DNA of 15,054 bases, taken from the NCBI GenBank assembly GCA_900768695.1, contig CAAGDY010000276.1, positions 1-15,054 of the forward strand. Direction: 5' to 3'. Below the pieces are notes generated by a model that saw nothing but the letters and a program-made list of their open reading frames with translations, was not told where the DNA came from and did not search any database. Position numbers and translations under genes: made by a program. Positions 6,947 through 13,356 of the stretch are shown here, piece by piece (the stretch's first letter is position 1; each line of letters begins with the position of its first letter). Source of the stretch: an uncultured Anaerovibrio sp. Lineage in GTDB: Bacteria; Bacillota; Negativicutes; Selenomonadales; Selenomonadaceae.

Positions 6947-7435
6947 TCACCTATGGTTCCTATCCAATCTATCCATCATCCACGCCTCGGCGCCCTCCGT
7001 AGACAGCCCCAGGGCAAAGGAAATCTCACTGACAAATATCTGCCTGGCCAGCTCCAGCAGCCGTTTCTCGCCGCCGGATATCCTCTTGCGCTTATCCTGA
7101 AGAATAAGATTGCGGATTACTGCCGCAACCTCCAAAATATCACCCGTCTTCAAACGATTCAGGTTATTGTGGAACCGCTTGTTCCAGCTTCCCAGCGGCC
7201 TCTCCGGCTCCTCCAGCAGAACCTGGGACACCTGCTCAATCTTTTCCGGCGGCGAAATCTGTCGCAGGCCGATACCATCGACATTATCCGTCGGAATCAT
7301 GATTCTGATATCACCGACAGGCAGCTGCAGAATAAAATACTGCTTCACCTGTCCCATGATTTCACACTCTTCAACACCGGCAATCTCCCCGGCGCCATGC
7401 ATAGGGTAAACCACCTGGTCACCAACCTGTAACAA
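6947..7435 (-). CDS. CarD/CdnL-family RNA polymerase-binding transcription regulator
   Basis: The N-terminal domain opens with LQVGDQVVYPMHGAGEIAGV and runs to IPTDNVDGIGLRQI; this is the Tudor-like RNA-polymerase-interacting fold shared by CarD, CdnL and the Mfd (TRCF) interaction domain. The remainder (about 75-162) is helical, including SWNKRFHNNLNRLKTGD and the LARQIFVSEISFAL segment, matching the DNA-binding helical domain of the family. About 162 residues is the normal length. Such proteins stabilise open complexes at promoters, often of rRNA genes. A GTG start at 7441 would lie only one base from AGGAGG, whereas TTG at 7433-7435 lies 7 bases away, so TTG is preferred. The gene has its own promoters and terminator. 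In B. subtilis this place, between radA and yacL, is occupied by disA. Confidence 0.93.
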   Translation of the reverse strand: MLQVGDQVVYPMHGAGEIAGVEECEIMGQVKQYFILQLPVGDIRIMIPTDNVDGIGLRQISPPEKIEQVSQVLLEEPERPLGSWNKRFHNNLNRLKTGDILEVAAVIRNLILQDKRKRISGGEKRLLELARQIFVSEISFALGLSTEGAEAWMMDRLDRNHR

Positions 7436-7442
7436 AATCACA

Positions 7443-7448
7443 CCTCCT
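7443..7448 (-). promoter_or_regulatory. Ribosome binding site deciding the carD start
   Basis: A perfect AGGAGG is 7 bases from the TTG at 7435 and only 1 base from the GTG at 7441. This supports the TTG start. Confidence 0.7.
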
Positions 7449-7472
7449 CTGATAAATCAATCATACACGGTA

Positions 7473-7481
7473 ATTATACCA
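7473..7481 (-). promoter_or_regulatory. Proximal extended -10 promoter of carD
   Basis: TGGTATAAT on the minus strand is an extended -10 (TGn-TATAAT). The -35 position is poor. It lies about 37 bases before the carD start, downstream of the stronger promoter at 7508-7536. Confidence 0.55.
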
Positions 7482-7507
7482 CAAATTAATTCACAAGAAA
7501 AGAAGTA

Positions 7508-7536
7508 ATTTTACCATACATATAATTGACTGTCAA
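7508..7536 (-). promoter_or_regulatory. Distal sigma-A-type promoter of carD
   Basis: On the minus strand TTGACA (7531-7536) is followed after exactly 17 bases by TAAAAT (7508-7513). The -35 is a perfect match and the -10 has one mismatch. It lies directly downstream of radA and makes carD independent of the ctsR-radA transcript. Confidence 0.8.
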
Positions 7537-7569
7537 TACAGATTATATGACGACAGCCCGATAAAAAAT

Positions 7570-8952
7570 TTATTCCCTCGGCATGGCATACCTGAGCGCC
7601 TCTGTCAAATCCGCAGCCCCGTACAGGGTAATGCCTTCAAGGCCCTTTTCACCCTTCAGCTGGTCGTAGTTCTTACGGGGAAGGACCGCACTGGTAAACC
7701 CCAGACGGGCAGCCTCCCGCAGGCGCCCCTCGGCCTGGCTGACAGCCCGCACCTCGCCGGAGAGACCCACCTCCCCAAAGACGATGGTATGGGGACGCAA
7801 GCGGCGATTGGCAAAGCTGGAGGCCATAGCCACGCAGATGCCCAAATCAGCCGCCGGCTCATCAATGCGGATGCCTCCCGCCACCTTCACAAAAACGTCG
7901 CAGGCGCCGATAGCCAGATGCACGCGCTTTTCCAGCACCGCCAAAAGAAGCTGTATTCGCTTGATATCCACCGAATCCGATGTACGGCGCGGCGGCACAT
8001 AAGGGGTCTGGGCCACCAGGGCCTGCACCTCCACCAGCAAGGGGCGCGTGCCCTCCACCGTCGGCACAATGATGCTGCCTGCCTCCTCCGTCCGCTCCGA
8101 CAAAAACAGCCTGGAGGCATCTGGCACATCAATCAGGCCTGTTTCACGCATTTCAAACAGGCCTATTTCGTTGGTGCTGCCAAAGCGGTTCTTCACCGCC
8201 CTGAGCAGCCTGTATTCCGAGTTGCTGCTCCCTTCAAAATAAAGCACGGTATCCACGATATGCTCCAGCACCCTTGGCCCTGCCAACGTGCCGTCCTTGG
8301 TCACATGCCCTACCACGAAGGCCGCAATGCCCTTGGTCTTTGCCACCCGCAAAATCTCCACGGCACACTCCCTGACCTGGCTCACACTGCCCGGTGCGCT
8401 CTGCACATCAGGCCGGAATATCGTCTGAATGGAATCCACCACCAAAAGCTCCGGCTGCAGCTGCTCCACATGCCGTTCAATGTTCTCAAGATTCGTTTCG
8501 CTGACCACCAGAAGCCCCTCATGCACCGCCTCCAGCCTGTCAGCACGCATACGAACCTGCCGCACGCTTTCCTCGCCGGTGACGTACAGCACCCTTTTGC
8601 CCTGGGCCGCCTCATTGGCGCACACCTTCAGGGTCAGGCTGGACTTGCCTATGCCGGGATCACCTACTATCAGCACCATGGAGCCGGGGATAATGCCTCC
8701 CCCCAGCACCCGGTCCAGCTCCTGGGAACCGGTGGTCATGCGGGGCAGATCCTCCACCGTCACCTGGCTGATAGGACATGGCCTGCTGCTTTCGGACAGC
8801 CCGAGGCTGAGGCCGCGGGACTGATTTTTTTCCTCCCGCACAATTTCCTCCACCATAGTGTTCCACTGGCCGCAGCCTGGACATTTTCCCAGCCACTTTG
8901 CCGTATCATAGCCACAATTCTGACATACGTACATGGTTTTTTTCTTTGCCAT
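7570..8952 (-). CDS. radA: DNA repair ATPase RadA (Sms), branch-migration protein
   Basis: The 460-residue protein has the complete RadA architecture: a C4 zinc finger (Cys10, Cys13, Cys24, Cys27), a RecA-like ATPase with Walker A GDPGIGKS (97-104) and Walker B LLVVDSI (169-175), the RadA-specific KNRFG motif (254-258, in KNRFGSTNEIGLFEM), and a C-terminal Lon-protease-like domain (about 300-450) without a recognisable catalytic function. RadA unwinds and migrates branched recombination intermediates during repair and transformation. The ATG follows the small ORF stop by one base, with GAGGTGGG about 9 bases upstream inside that ORF. It therefore probably belongs to the ctsR transcript and would share its stress control. 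The downstream gap contains the carD promoters and no clear terminator. Confidence 0.97.
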   Translation of the reverse strand: MAKKKTMYVCQNCGYDTAKWLGKCPGCGQWNTMVEEIVREEKNQSRGLSLGLSESSRPCPISQVTVEDLPRMTTGSQELDRVLGGGIIPGSMVLIVGDPGIGKSSLTLKVCANEAAQGKRVLYVTGEESVRQVRMRADRLEAVHEGLLVVSETNLENIERHVEQLQPELLVVDSIQTIFRPDVQSAPGSVSQVRECAVEILRVAKTKGIAAFVVGHVTKDGTLAGPRVLEHIVDTVLYFEGSSNSEYRLLRAVKNRFGSTNEIGLFEMRETGLIDVPDASRLFLSERTEEAGSIIVPTVEGTRPLLVEVQALVAQTPYVPPRRTSDSVDIKRIQLLLAVLEKRVHLAIGACDVFVKVAGGIRIDEPAADLGICVAMASSFANRRLRPHTIVFGEVGLSGEVRAVSQAEGRLREAARLGFTSAVLPRKNYDQLKGEKGLEGITLYGAADLTEALRYAMPRE

Positions 8953-8953
8953 T

Positions 8954-9127
8954 TTACTTTTCCCACCTCTGCCAAAGCCTGGAGGCCAGCCTTATGGTCC
9001 AGCGTCCCAGCCACACAACGGCAACGCCAAAATTCAGCAGGAAATTCAGCGCGGCATCCAGCCAGCCCCGTCCTGCAGGTGGGCCGCTCCTGCTGCTCCT
9101 GAGCCTGATATCACTGCGTCCCTTCAA
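8954..9127 (-). CDS. Putative small single-pass membrane protein
   Basis: This is a 57-residue frame from TTG at 9125-9127 to TAA at 8954-8956. The N-terminal part is Arg/Ser/Gly-rich (RSDIRLRSSRSGPPAGRG). A hydrophobic segment follows from about residue 22 (WLDAALNFLLNFGVAVVWLG), and the tail is basic and Trp-rich (ASRLWQRWEK). It fills the gap between ctsR and radA: ctsR ends 15 bases before the proposed start, and radA begins one base after its stop. A G-rich stretch (GGGGGGCGG) lies about 6 bases before the TTG. The frame is the same as ctsR, so the ctsR TGA is its upstream in-frame stop. I do not recognise the family. Tight packing and high-GC codon use favour a real gene; a chance frame remains possible. 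Confidence 0.5.
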   Translation of the reverse strand: MKGRSDIRLRSSRSGPPAGRGWLDAALNFLLNFGVAVVWLGRWTIRLASRLWQRWEK

Positions 9128-9142
9128 GTGACCGCCCCCCCA

Positions 9143-9592
9143 TCACGACAGCTCCGCCAGAGTGTTGAACAACGCCCTTACCAGCTTCAGCCGCGGCTCC
9201 GGCGGCAGATTCTCGTAGGCGGACTTCACCGACTGCAACAGGAGGGAACACTCCCTTGTAGAAATCATCTGATGCTGAATCAGGTAATGAAGCATAGCCT
9301 TGATTTCCACAAACTCCGTATCCACATCAAGCTTGTCCAGCATTTCCTGATAAATGATATTCTTGAAGGGTACCCGCACCACCCGGATAAAGCCCCCCAG
9401 CCCCCTGCGGGACTCCACGGAAAACCCCTTGTCATGGGTAAAGCGTGTATTCAGCACATAGCTTATCTGGGAAGGCGCACAGGATATCTCATCAGCTATA
9501 TCCGTGCGCCTCAGCTCCACCTGACCGGTCTGCTGCTCCGCCAGGCGCGTCAGAATATAATCCTCTATCAAATCTGCAATATTGCTGCTCAT
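9143..9592 (-). CDS. ctsR: Transcriptional repressor of stress genes, CtsR family
   Basis: The 149 residues align with CtsR over its length: NIADLIEDYILTRL opening helix, the helix-turn-helix TDIADEISCAPSQISYVLNTRF (about 30-51), the wing ESRRGLGGFIRVVRV (about 60-74) and a helical C-terminal domain ending in LKLVRALFNTL. In low-GC Gram-positives CtsR represses clp genes and is inactivated by heat or by the McsA-McsB-ClpC system. The wing glycine loop reads RGLGG, while I recall RGGGG in B. subtilis, where that loop is the thermosensor. The chosen ATG has AAGGTG about 6 bases upstream; an 11-codon extension to 9625 would run into the operator sequences. The promoter carries GTCAAA repeats, indicating autoregulation. 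The usual mcsA, mcsB and clpC genes do not follow. Confidence 0.93.
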   Translation of the reverse strand: MSSNIADLIEDYILTRLAEQQTGQVELRRTDIADEISCAPSQISYVLNTRFTHDKGFSVESRRGLGGFIRVVRVPFKNIIYQEMLDKLDVDTEFVEIKAMLHYLIQHQMISTRECSLLLQSVKSAYENLPPEPRLKLVRALFNTLAELS

Positions 9593-9616
9593 ACTAACAC
9601 CTTGCTTCCAAAAACT

Positions 9617-9669
9617 AATTGACAATTTGACCTTTACTATATTATATTTGACATTTTGACATTACGCAA
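9617..9669 (-). promoter_or_regulatory. ctsR promoter with two pairs of GTCAAA operator repeats
   Basis: Minus-strand elements are a weak -35 TTGCGT (9664-9669), a 17-base spacer and a perfect -10 TATAAT (9641-9646). The spacer contains TGTCAAAA (9654-9661) and TGTCAAAT (9646-9653); a second pair, GGTCAAAT (9625-9632) and TGTCAATT (9617-9624), lies downstream of the -10. These match the core of the CtsR heptad (A/G)GTCAAA, but each pair repeats every 8 bases rather than the canonical 10. The two pairs are centred 29 bp apart. Autorepression by CtsR is the natural reading. Confidence 0.7.
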
Positions 9670-9689
9670 GCAAAATTTTAGCGCATAAC

Positions 9690-9721
9690 AAAAACCGCCT
9701 GTAAAAACCTCTACAGACGGT
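9690..9721 (-). terminator. Rho-independent terminator after the rsmD-coaD-coiled-coil operon
   Basis: On the minus strand ACCGTCTGTA (9712-9721) pairs with TACAGGCGGT (9694-9703) over 10 bp with one G-U pair and an 8-base loop. A run of five T residues follows. It separates the upstream operon from the ctsR promoter. Confidence 0.85.
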
Positions 9722-9784
9722 GAAAATCAAGACTGTTTGTTTTTTTGCCCAACAATATCGCGATTAGCGTGGTATGCTGCCGGT

Positions 9785-10390
9785 TCACTTGCCGCTGTTG
9801 GCCGCGTGAATCTGCTCCTTGGCCTGCTGCATGGCCTGCATGGCGCCGCCCACGTTGTTCTGCACGGCCTCCATGGCTGCCGTCATATTCGCCAGCACAT
9901 GGTCAAATACCTGATCGGCATAATGCTCCGCATCAGCCTTCAGCTGGCCCACATATTTCTCAGTATCCTCCCTGAGCTGCTTTGCCTGGGCTTCGGTGCT
10001 TTCCTTCAGCTCCTTCGCCTTGGCGGAGGTTTCCTCCATGATGGCCTTGGCCTGCTCATTGGCCTGCTGTACCAGCGCACTTTCCTCCACAGTCTTCTGG
10101 GCGAACCGCTTGGCCTTTTCCACAATCTCCTCAGCTTCCCTGTTGGCCTTGGCTACAATCTGCTCGGACTCTGTCTGGGCCGCGCCGATAATCTCATCGC
10201 GACGGCGGCACACCTCCATGGCGTCATTTACCTCCCGCGGCAGCTCCTGACGCAGCTTGTCCATCAGGTGAAACAGCTCGTCATCCTTTACCATGACCCT
10301 GTCAAAAAGCGGCATGCGGCTGGCACCAGCCACGTAGCTCTCAATCTCTTCCAATACTGCATCAATTTTCAACATTGCGTCGCCATTCAT
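9785..10390 (-). CDS. Coiled-coil protein resembling SepIVA/DivIVA-type cell-envelope proteins
   Basis: This is a 201-residue protein that is almost entirely helical. The N-terminal part (about 5-65) has a VLEEIESYV segment, then VKDDELFHLMDKLRQELPREVNDAMEVCRRRDEII. A long coiled coil follows (about 65-170) with many EA/AE-type heptads such as EREAEEIVEKAK-like units, then an Ala/Met/Gln-rich tail. The pattern of the N-terminal part is strongly reminiscent of mycobacterial SepIVA (a DivIVA relative needed for envelope growth), as I recall it. Such genes follow rsmD-coaD in several actinobacteria, as here. It could instead be a V-ATPase subunit E- or F0 b-like stalk protein, since coiled coils of this kind attract those names. 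The ATG at 10388-10390 has AAAGGTGG about 8 bases upstream; the GTG four codons earlier overlaps that site. Confidence 0.75.
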   Translation of the reverse strand: MNGDAMLKIDAVLEEIESYVAGASRMPLFDRVMVKDDELFHLMDKLRQELPREVNDAMEVCRRRDEIIGAAQTESEQIVAKANREAEEIVEKAKRFAQKTVEESALVQQANEQAKAIMEETSAKAKELKESTEAQAKQLREDTEKYVGQLKADAEHYADQVFDHVLANMTAAMEAVQNNVGGAMQAMQQAKEQIHAANSGK

Positions 10391-10434
10391 TGCAATTCCC
10401 ACCTTTTATTCAAAAACTGAACTGCATGACCCAG

Positions 10435-10932
10435 TCACACAGGATTTTTCTCCTCGGAAAGCTTTTCAGCCAGATATTCAGCCACCTCACGTGGCACCAG
10501 ACAGCCGTAGTTCCCGTGGAAGCGGATGATCTCCCTTACCACCGAGGAGCTGTAGCTGTTGTACTCAGGCCTGCCCAGCAGAAACATGGTGTCCAGCTCC
10601 GGATGCATGGCCCTGATAATCTGCGCCTGTCCCTGCTCATACTCAAAATCTGTCACCGAGCGCAATCCCCGCACGATGACCTTTATATCATTTGCCAGCA
10701 TGTAATCCGCCAGCAGCCCGTCAAAGGAAACCACCTTTACATTGGGCATGTCCGCCACCGAACGGCGCAGCAGCGCCATCCGCTCCTCCACGGACAACAG
10801 GGGCGTCTTGCGTATATTGTTAAAAACGCCTATATACAGCTCATCAAAAATCCCTGCCGCCCTCTGAAAAATATCCACATGCCCCAAGGTAACAGGGTCA
10901 AAGCTGCCCGGGCAAATCGCTCTTCTCATCAT
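10435..10932 (-). CDS. coaD: Phosphopantetheine adenylyltransferase
   Basis: CoaD adenylates 4'-phosphopantetheine to dephospho-CoA, the penultimate step of coenzyme A synthesis. The 165 residues match the family. The nucleotidyltransferase motif GSFDPVTLGH (about 9-18) contains the TxGH signature. KTPLLSVEERMALL, the VRGLRSVTDFEYE substrate-binding block and the NSYSSSVVREI motif, corresponding to the usual ISSS-x-VRE, are all present. The first ATG overlaps the rsmD stop (ATGA); a second ATG directly follows and could be used instead. rsmD and coaD are neighbours in many bacteria, and the arrangement here supports one transcript with the downstream coiled-coil gene, 44 bases away. Confidence 0.97.
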   Translation of the reverse strand: MMRRAICPGSFDPVTLGHVDIFQRAAGIFDELYIGVFNNIRKTPLLSVEERMALLRRSVADMPNVKVVSFDGLLADYMLANDIKVIVRGLRSVTDFEYEQGQAQIIRAMHPELDTMFLLGRPEYNSYSSSVVREIIRFHGNYGCLVPREVAEYLAEKLSEEKNPV

Positions 10933-11498
10933 GCATCCTCCCTGTCATCTGTCGGCGGCAGGTGATAAAATCCTACCCTGGTTGTCCTGCCGTAACGCTG
11001 ATCCCTGACCGGGCGCAGGCGGAGGGTGGGAGGCAGCTCCTCCTCATCTCCGCCATACTCCACAATCACCAGCGCATCCGGCGCCAAAAGGCCGCTGCCT
11101 TCCAGATATTCCAGCACTCTGTGAGCCAGCCCGTGATGATAGGGCGGGTCACAAAAAACCATGTCAAAGCTTCGTCCCTGTATGTCAAGTCGCTTCAGCT
11201 GGGAAAACACATCTCCCTTTAGAATGGTACACCTGTCAGACAAGTGCGTGCGCTCTGCATTAAAACGGATTATATCAGCCGTAGCCTGATCGACAAAAAC
11301 ACAGCTGTCCGCCCCGCGGCTCAGGGCCTCCAGCCCCAATGCCCCGGTACCGGCAAAAAGGTCAAGCACGCTGCCGCCCACATCACTGCCCAGAATGCTG
11401 AAAAGCGATTCCTTCACCCTGTCGGATGTAGGCCTGGTATTCATTCCCTTTGGAGTTTTCAGACTGCAGCCCTTTGCCGTGCCCGTAATAATGCGCAT
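10929..11498 (-). CDS. rsmD: 16S rRNA (guanine(966)-N(2))-methyltransferase
   Basis: RsmD methylates G966 (E. coli numbering) of 16S rRNA using S-adenosylmethionine. The 189-residue protein begins MRIITGTAKGCSLKTPKG, as expected, and has TRPTSDRVKESLFSIL, the SAM-binding loop VLDLFAGTGALGLEALSRGA (about 44-63) and the catalytic DPPY in FCDPPYHHGL (about 120). All motifs of the family are intact. The ATG has TGAGG about 7 bases upstream. It is the first gene of an operon with coaD and the coiled-coil gene. A possible promoter lies about 30 bases upstream, though readthrough from panB is also possible because no terminator follows panB. Confidence 0.96.
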   Translation of the reverse strand: MRIITGTAKGCSLKTPKGMNTRPTSDRVKESLFSILGSDVGGSVLDLFAGTGALGLEALSRGADSCVFVDQATADIIRFNAERTHLSDRCTILKGDVFSQLKRLDIQGRSFDMVFCDPPYHHGLAHRVLEYLEGSGLLAPDALVIVEYGGDEEELPPTLRLRPVRDQRYGRTTRVGFYHLPPTDDREDA

Positions 11499-11528
11499 AC
11501 AAAAACCTCAAAAAACAAATTCTTCTCT

Positions 11529-11557
11529 ATTCTAACACATTTCCAGCGATAATTGAA
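11529..11557 (-). promoter_or_regulatory. Possible promoter for rsmD-coaD
   Basis: On the minus strand TTCAAT (11552-11557), a 17-base spacer and TAGAAT (11529-11534) lie about 30 bases before the rsmD start. The -10 has one mismatch; the -35 is poor. The region between panB and rsmD is AT-rich. Confidence 0.45.
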
Positions 11558-11606
11558 TAAAATTTTTAGCCTATTTTGCCATAACCAGTATAAATTGTAT
11601 ACTATT

Positions 11607-12434
11607 TTAATACAGCCGCTGCAGCACGTCATCATCCATTTTGAAGGTATGCTCCGCCGCCGGATAGGTGCCCGCCTTAACCTCCTCATCATAGGCCCGG
11701 AAGGCCGCCTTCATCTGCTCGCCCAGCTCCGCAAAATGCTTCACGAACTTTGGCTTGAAGCCGCTGAACAGCCCCAGCATATCCTGATACACCAGAATCT
11801 GCCCGTCACAGCCTGCACCTGCGCCGATGCCGATGGTCGGAATAATCAGCTTGGAGCTTATCAGCTCCGCCAGCTTGGCCGGGATGCATTCCAGCACCAC
11901 GGCAAAAGCTCCTGCTTCCTGAATGGCCAGCGCGTCCTCTACCAGCTTTTTGGCACCTTCCTCACTCTTGCCCTGCACCCGATGGCCCCCCAGGGCATTC
12001 ACAGACTGGGGCGTCAGGCCGAGATGTGCCATCACCGGAATGCCTGCATCCGTAATCGCCCTTATCTGCGGGCAGACTGCCGCACCGCCCTCCAGCTTGA
12101 CAGCATTGGCACGTCCCTCCTTCATCAGCCTGCCGGCATTCATCACCGCCTGCTCTACGGAAACCTGATAGGACATAAAAGGCATGTCAATAACCACCAT
12201 AGTATCATTGCAGGCGCGGGCCACCGCGCCGCCGAAGGTAATCATATCCTCCATGGTAACAGAAATGGTATCCGGCAGGCCCAGCATCACGTTGCCAAGG
12301 GAATCCCCCACCAGAATGCCGTTAATGCCTGCTTCCTCCTCCAGCCTGGCTGTGGAATAGTCATAGCAGGTCAGCATGGAAATCTTCTCGCCCTTCTGCT
12401 TCATTGCCAAAAAAGTAGCTGCCGTATTTTTCAT
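11607..12434 (-). CDS. panB: 3-methyl-2-oxobutanoate hydroxymethyltransferase
   Basis: PanB makes ketopantoate from alpha-ketoisovalerate and 5,10-methylene-tetrahydrofolate, the first committed step of pantothenate synthesis. From the chosen ATG the protein has 275 residues, the normal length. Family blocks present are MLTCYDYSTARL, ILVGDSLGNVMLG (metal-binding Asp), MVVIDMPFMSYQ (second metal Asp), AVKLEGG, MAHLGLTPQS, the catalytic-region VLECIP (Glu) and IGIGAGAGCDGQILV. The frame extends 19 codons further upstream, but that part is antisense-like, Arg/Trp-rich and not PanB-like. The ATG at 12432-12434 has AGGAAG about 9 bases upstream and overlaps the preceding gene's stop by 4 bases. 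panC and panD are not in the window. Confidence 0.97.
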   Translation of the reverse strand: MKNTAATFLAMKQKGEKISMLTCYDYSTARLEEEAGINGILVGDSLGNVMLGLPDTISVTMEDMITFGGAVARACNDTMVVIDMPFMSYQVSVEQAVMNAGRLMKEGRANAVKLEGGAAVCPQIRAITDAGIPVMAHLGLTPQSVNALGGHRVQGKSEEGAKKLVEDALAIQEAGAFAVVLECIPAKLAELISSKLIIPTIGIGAGAGCDGQILVYQDMLGLFSGFKPKFVKHFAELGEQMKAAFRAYDEEVKAGTYPAAEHTFKMDDDVLQRLY

Positions 12435-13354
12435 TTCGCTTCTTCCTTTCTGCCAGCCCCGCAGCCATCGGCCGCAGCAGCCTCGATACATTTTCTGTAT
12501 TCCTCATCCAAAAACGACCTGATGGAGGTATCGTCGTATGCGGGATTTTTCTCTCCTGCGATTCTGAGCAGCCGCCTTGACAGCAGGAGGTAGAGCAATC
12601 TGTCATCATTGTCCTTCAAAGCATCAAGATGCTTTGCCAGGGTGCCGGTATCTCCCCGCTGTACAGGGCCGGTCAGCGCCTGCACAGGCCCTCTTTCCGC
12701 CACATGCCGGGCATTGCCCAGAAAAATCGGCTTCAGTGCCCTTACGGCTGCCTCCGGCGAAAAGCCGCACTCCTCCAGCATTCGCTGCCCTTCCTCAAAA
12801 AGAGCCACCACCTGATTGCTGACAATGGCCGCTGCCGCATGATACCTTGCCTTGCAGCCTGCCTCAATCAGCTGGATATTCAGGCCTGTCCCCTGCAGCC
12901 ATTCCAGCATAAATTCCCTGCGCTCCGCCGCGCCCTCAAGGGTAAAAAAAACATCCGTCAATTCGCTATAGGCGTGAAACCTGTCGCTTATAGCAAAAAG
13001 CGGATGAACAGAATACCCAAATGCTCCGGCCGCCTCAATACCTGGAAAAGCAGCCTCTGCCGTCATAGCCCCGCTGGCATGACAAAAAATCTTCCCCTGA
13101 ATCCCCCCGGCCTCCTGACGCAAAGCCTCATAGCAGGACACAATCGCATCATCAGGCACAGTAAAAAACAGCACATCGCTCTCCGCCAGCAAATCACCCG
13201 CATCTGCGTAAATGTTCGTTGCCGTAAAGCCGGCCGCCTCGACGGCTGACTGAATGCTGCGGCTGTAATAGCCTGTAACCTCAACCTGGTGCTGGCAAAA
13301 ATACTTGCCCAGGGTAACCCCCACCTTGCCAGCTCCTATAAAACCAACTCTCAT
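12431..13354 (-). CDS. Rossmann-like and DUF2520 domain oxidoreductase, candidate ketopantoate reductase
   Basis: The N-terminal domain is an NAD(P)-binding Rossmann fold: MRVGFIGAGKVGVTLGKYF with the GxGxxG-type loop (residues 7-12), then YYSRS, and DVLFFTVPDDAI (about 84-95). The SGAMTAEA and SVHPLFAISD stretch precedes a helical C-terminal domain with KARYHAAAAIVSNQVVAL and LTGPVQRGD, the signature of DUF2520 proteins; this fold resembles the 6-phosphogluconate/ketopantoate dehydrogenase C-terminal domain. The stop overlaps panB by 4 bases, so a role in pantothenate synthesis is likely. PanG of Francisella is an alternative ketopantoate reductase; I think it belongs to this type but cannot verify it here. 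The ATG at 13352-13354 has AGAGGTG 6 bases upstream; the GTG and ATG before it overlap that site. Confidence 0.85.
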   Translation of the reverse strand: MRVGFIGAGKVGVTLGKYFCQHQVEVTGYYSRSIQSAVEAAGFTATNIYADAGDLLAESDVLFFTVPDDAIVSCYEALRQEAGGIQGKIFCHASGAMTAEAAFPGIEAAGAFGYSVHPLFAISDRFHAYSELTDVFFTLEGAAERREFMLEWLQGTGLNIQLIEAGCKARYHAAAAIVSNQVVALFEEGQRMLEECGFSPEAAVRALKPIFLGNARHVAERGPVQALTGPVQRGDTGTLAKHLDALKDNDDRLLYLLLSRRLLRIAGEKNPAYDDTSIRSFLDEEYRKCIEAAAADGCGAGRKEEAK

Positions 13355-13356
13355 AG

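Noticed and set aside
7789..9102. 437-codon open frame on the plus strand
   Set aside because: It is antisense to radA and shows no domain. The frame stays open because of the GC-rich codon bias of radA.
11582..11600. AGTATA/TATACT inverted repeat after panB
   Set aside because: It is a 6-bp AT-rich stem with no T-run, too weak for a terminator; it could be chance in AT-rich sequence.
12435..12491. 19-codon N-terminal extension of panB
   Set aside because: The extension overlaps the DUF2520 gene, is Arg/Trp-rich and unlike PanB. The ATG at 12434 has a good ribosome binding site.
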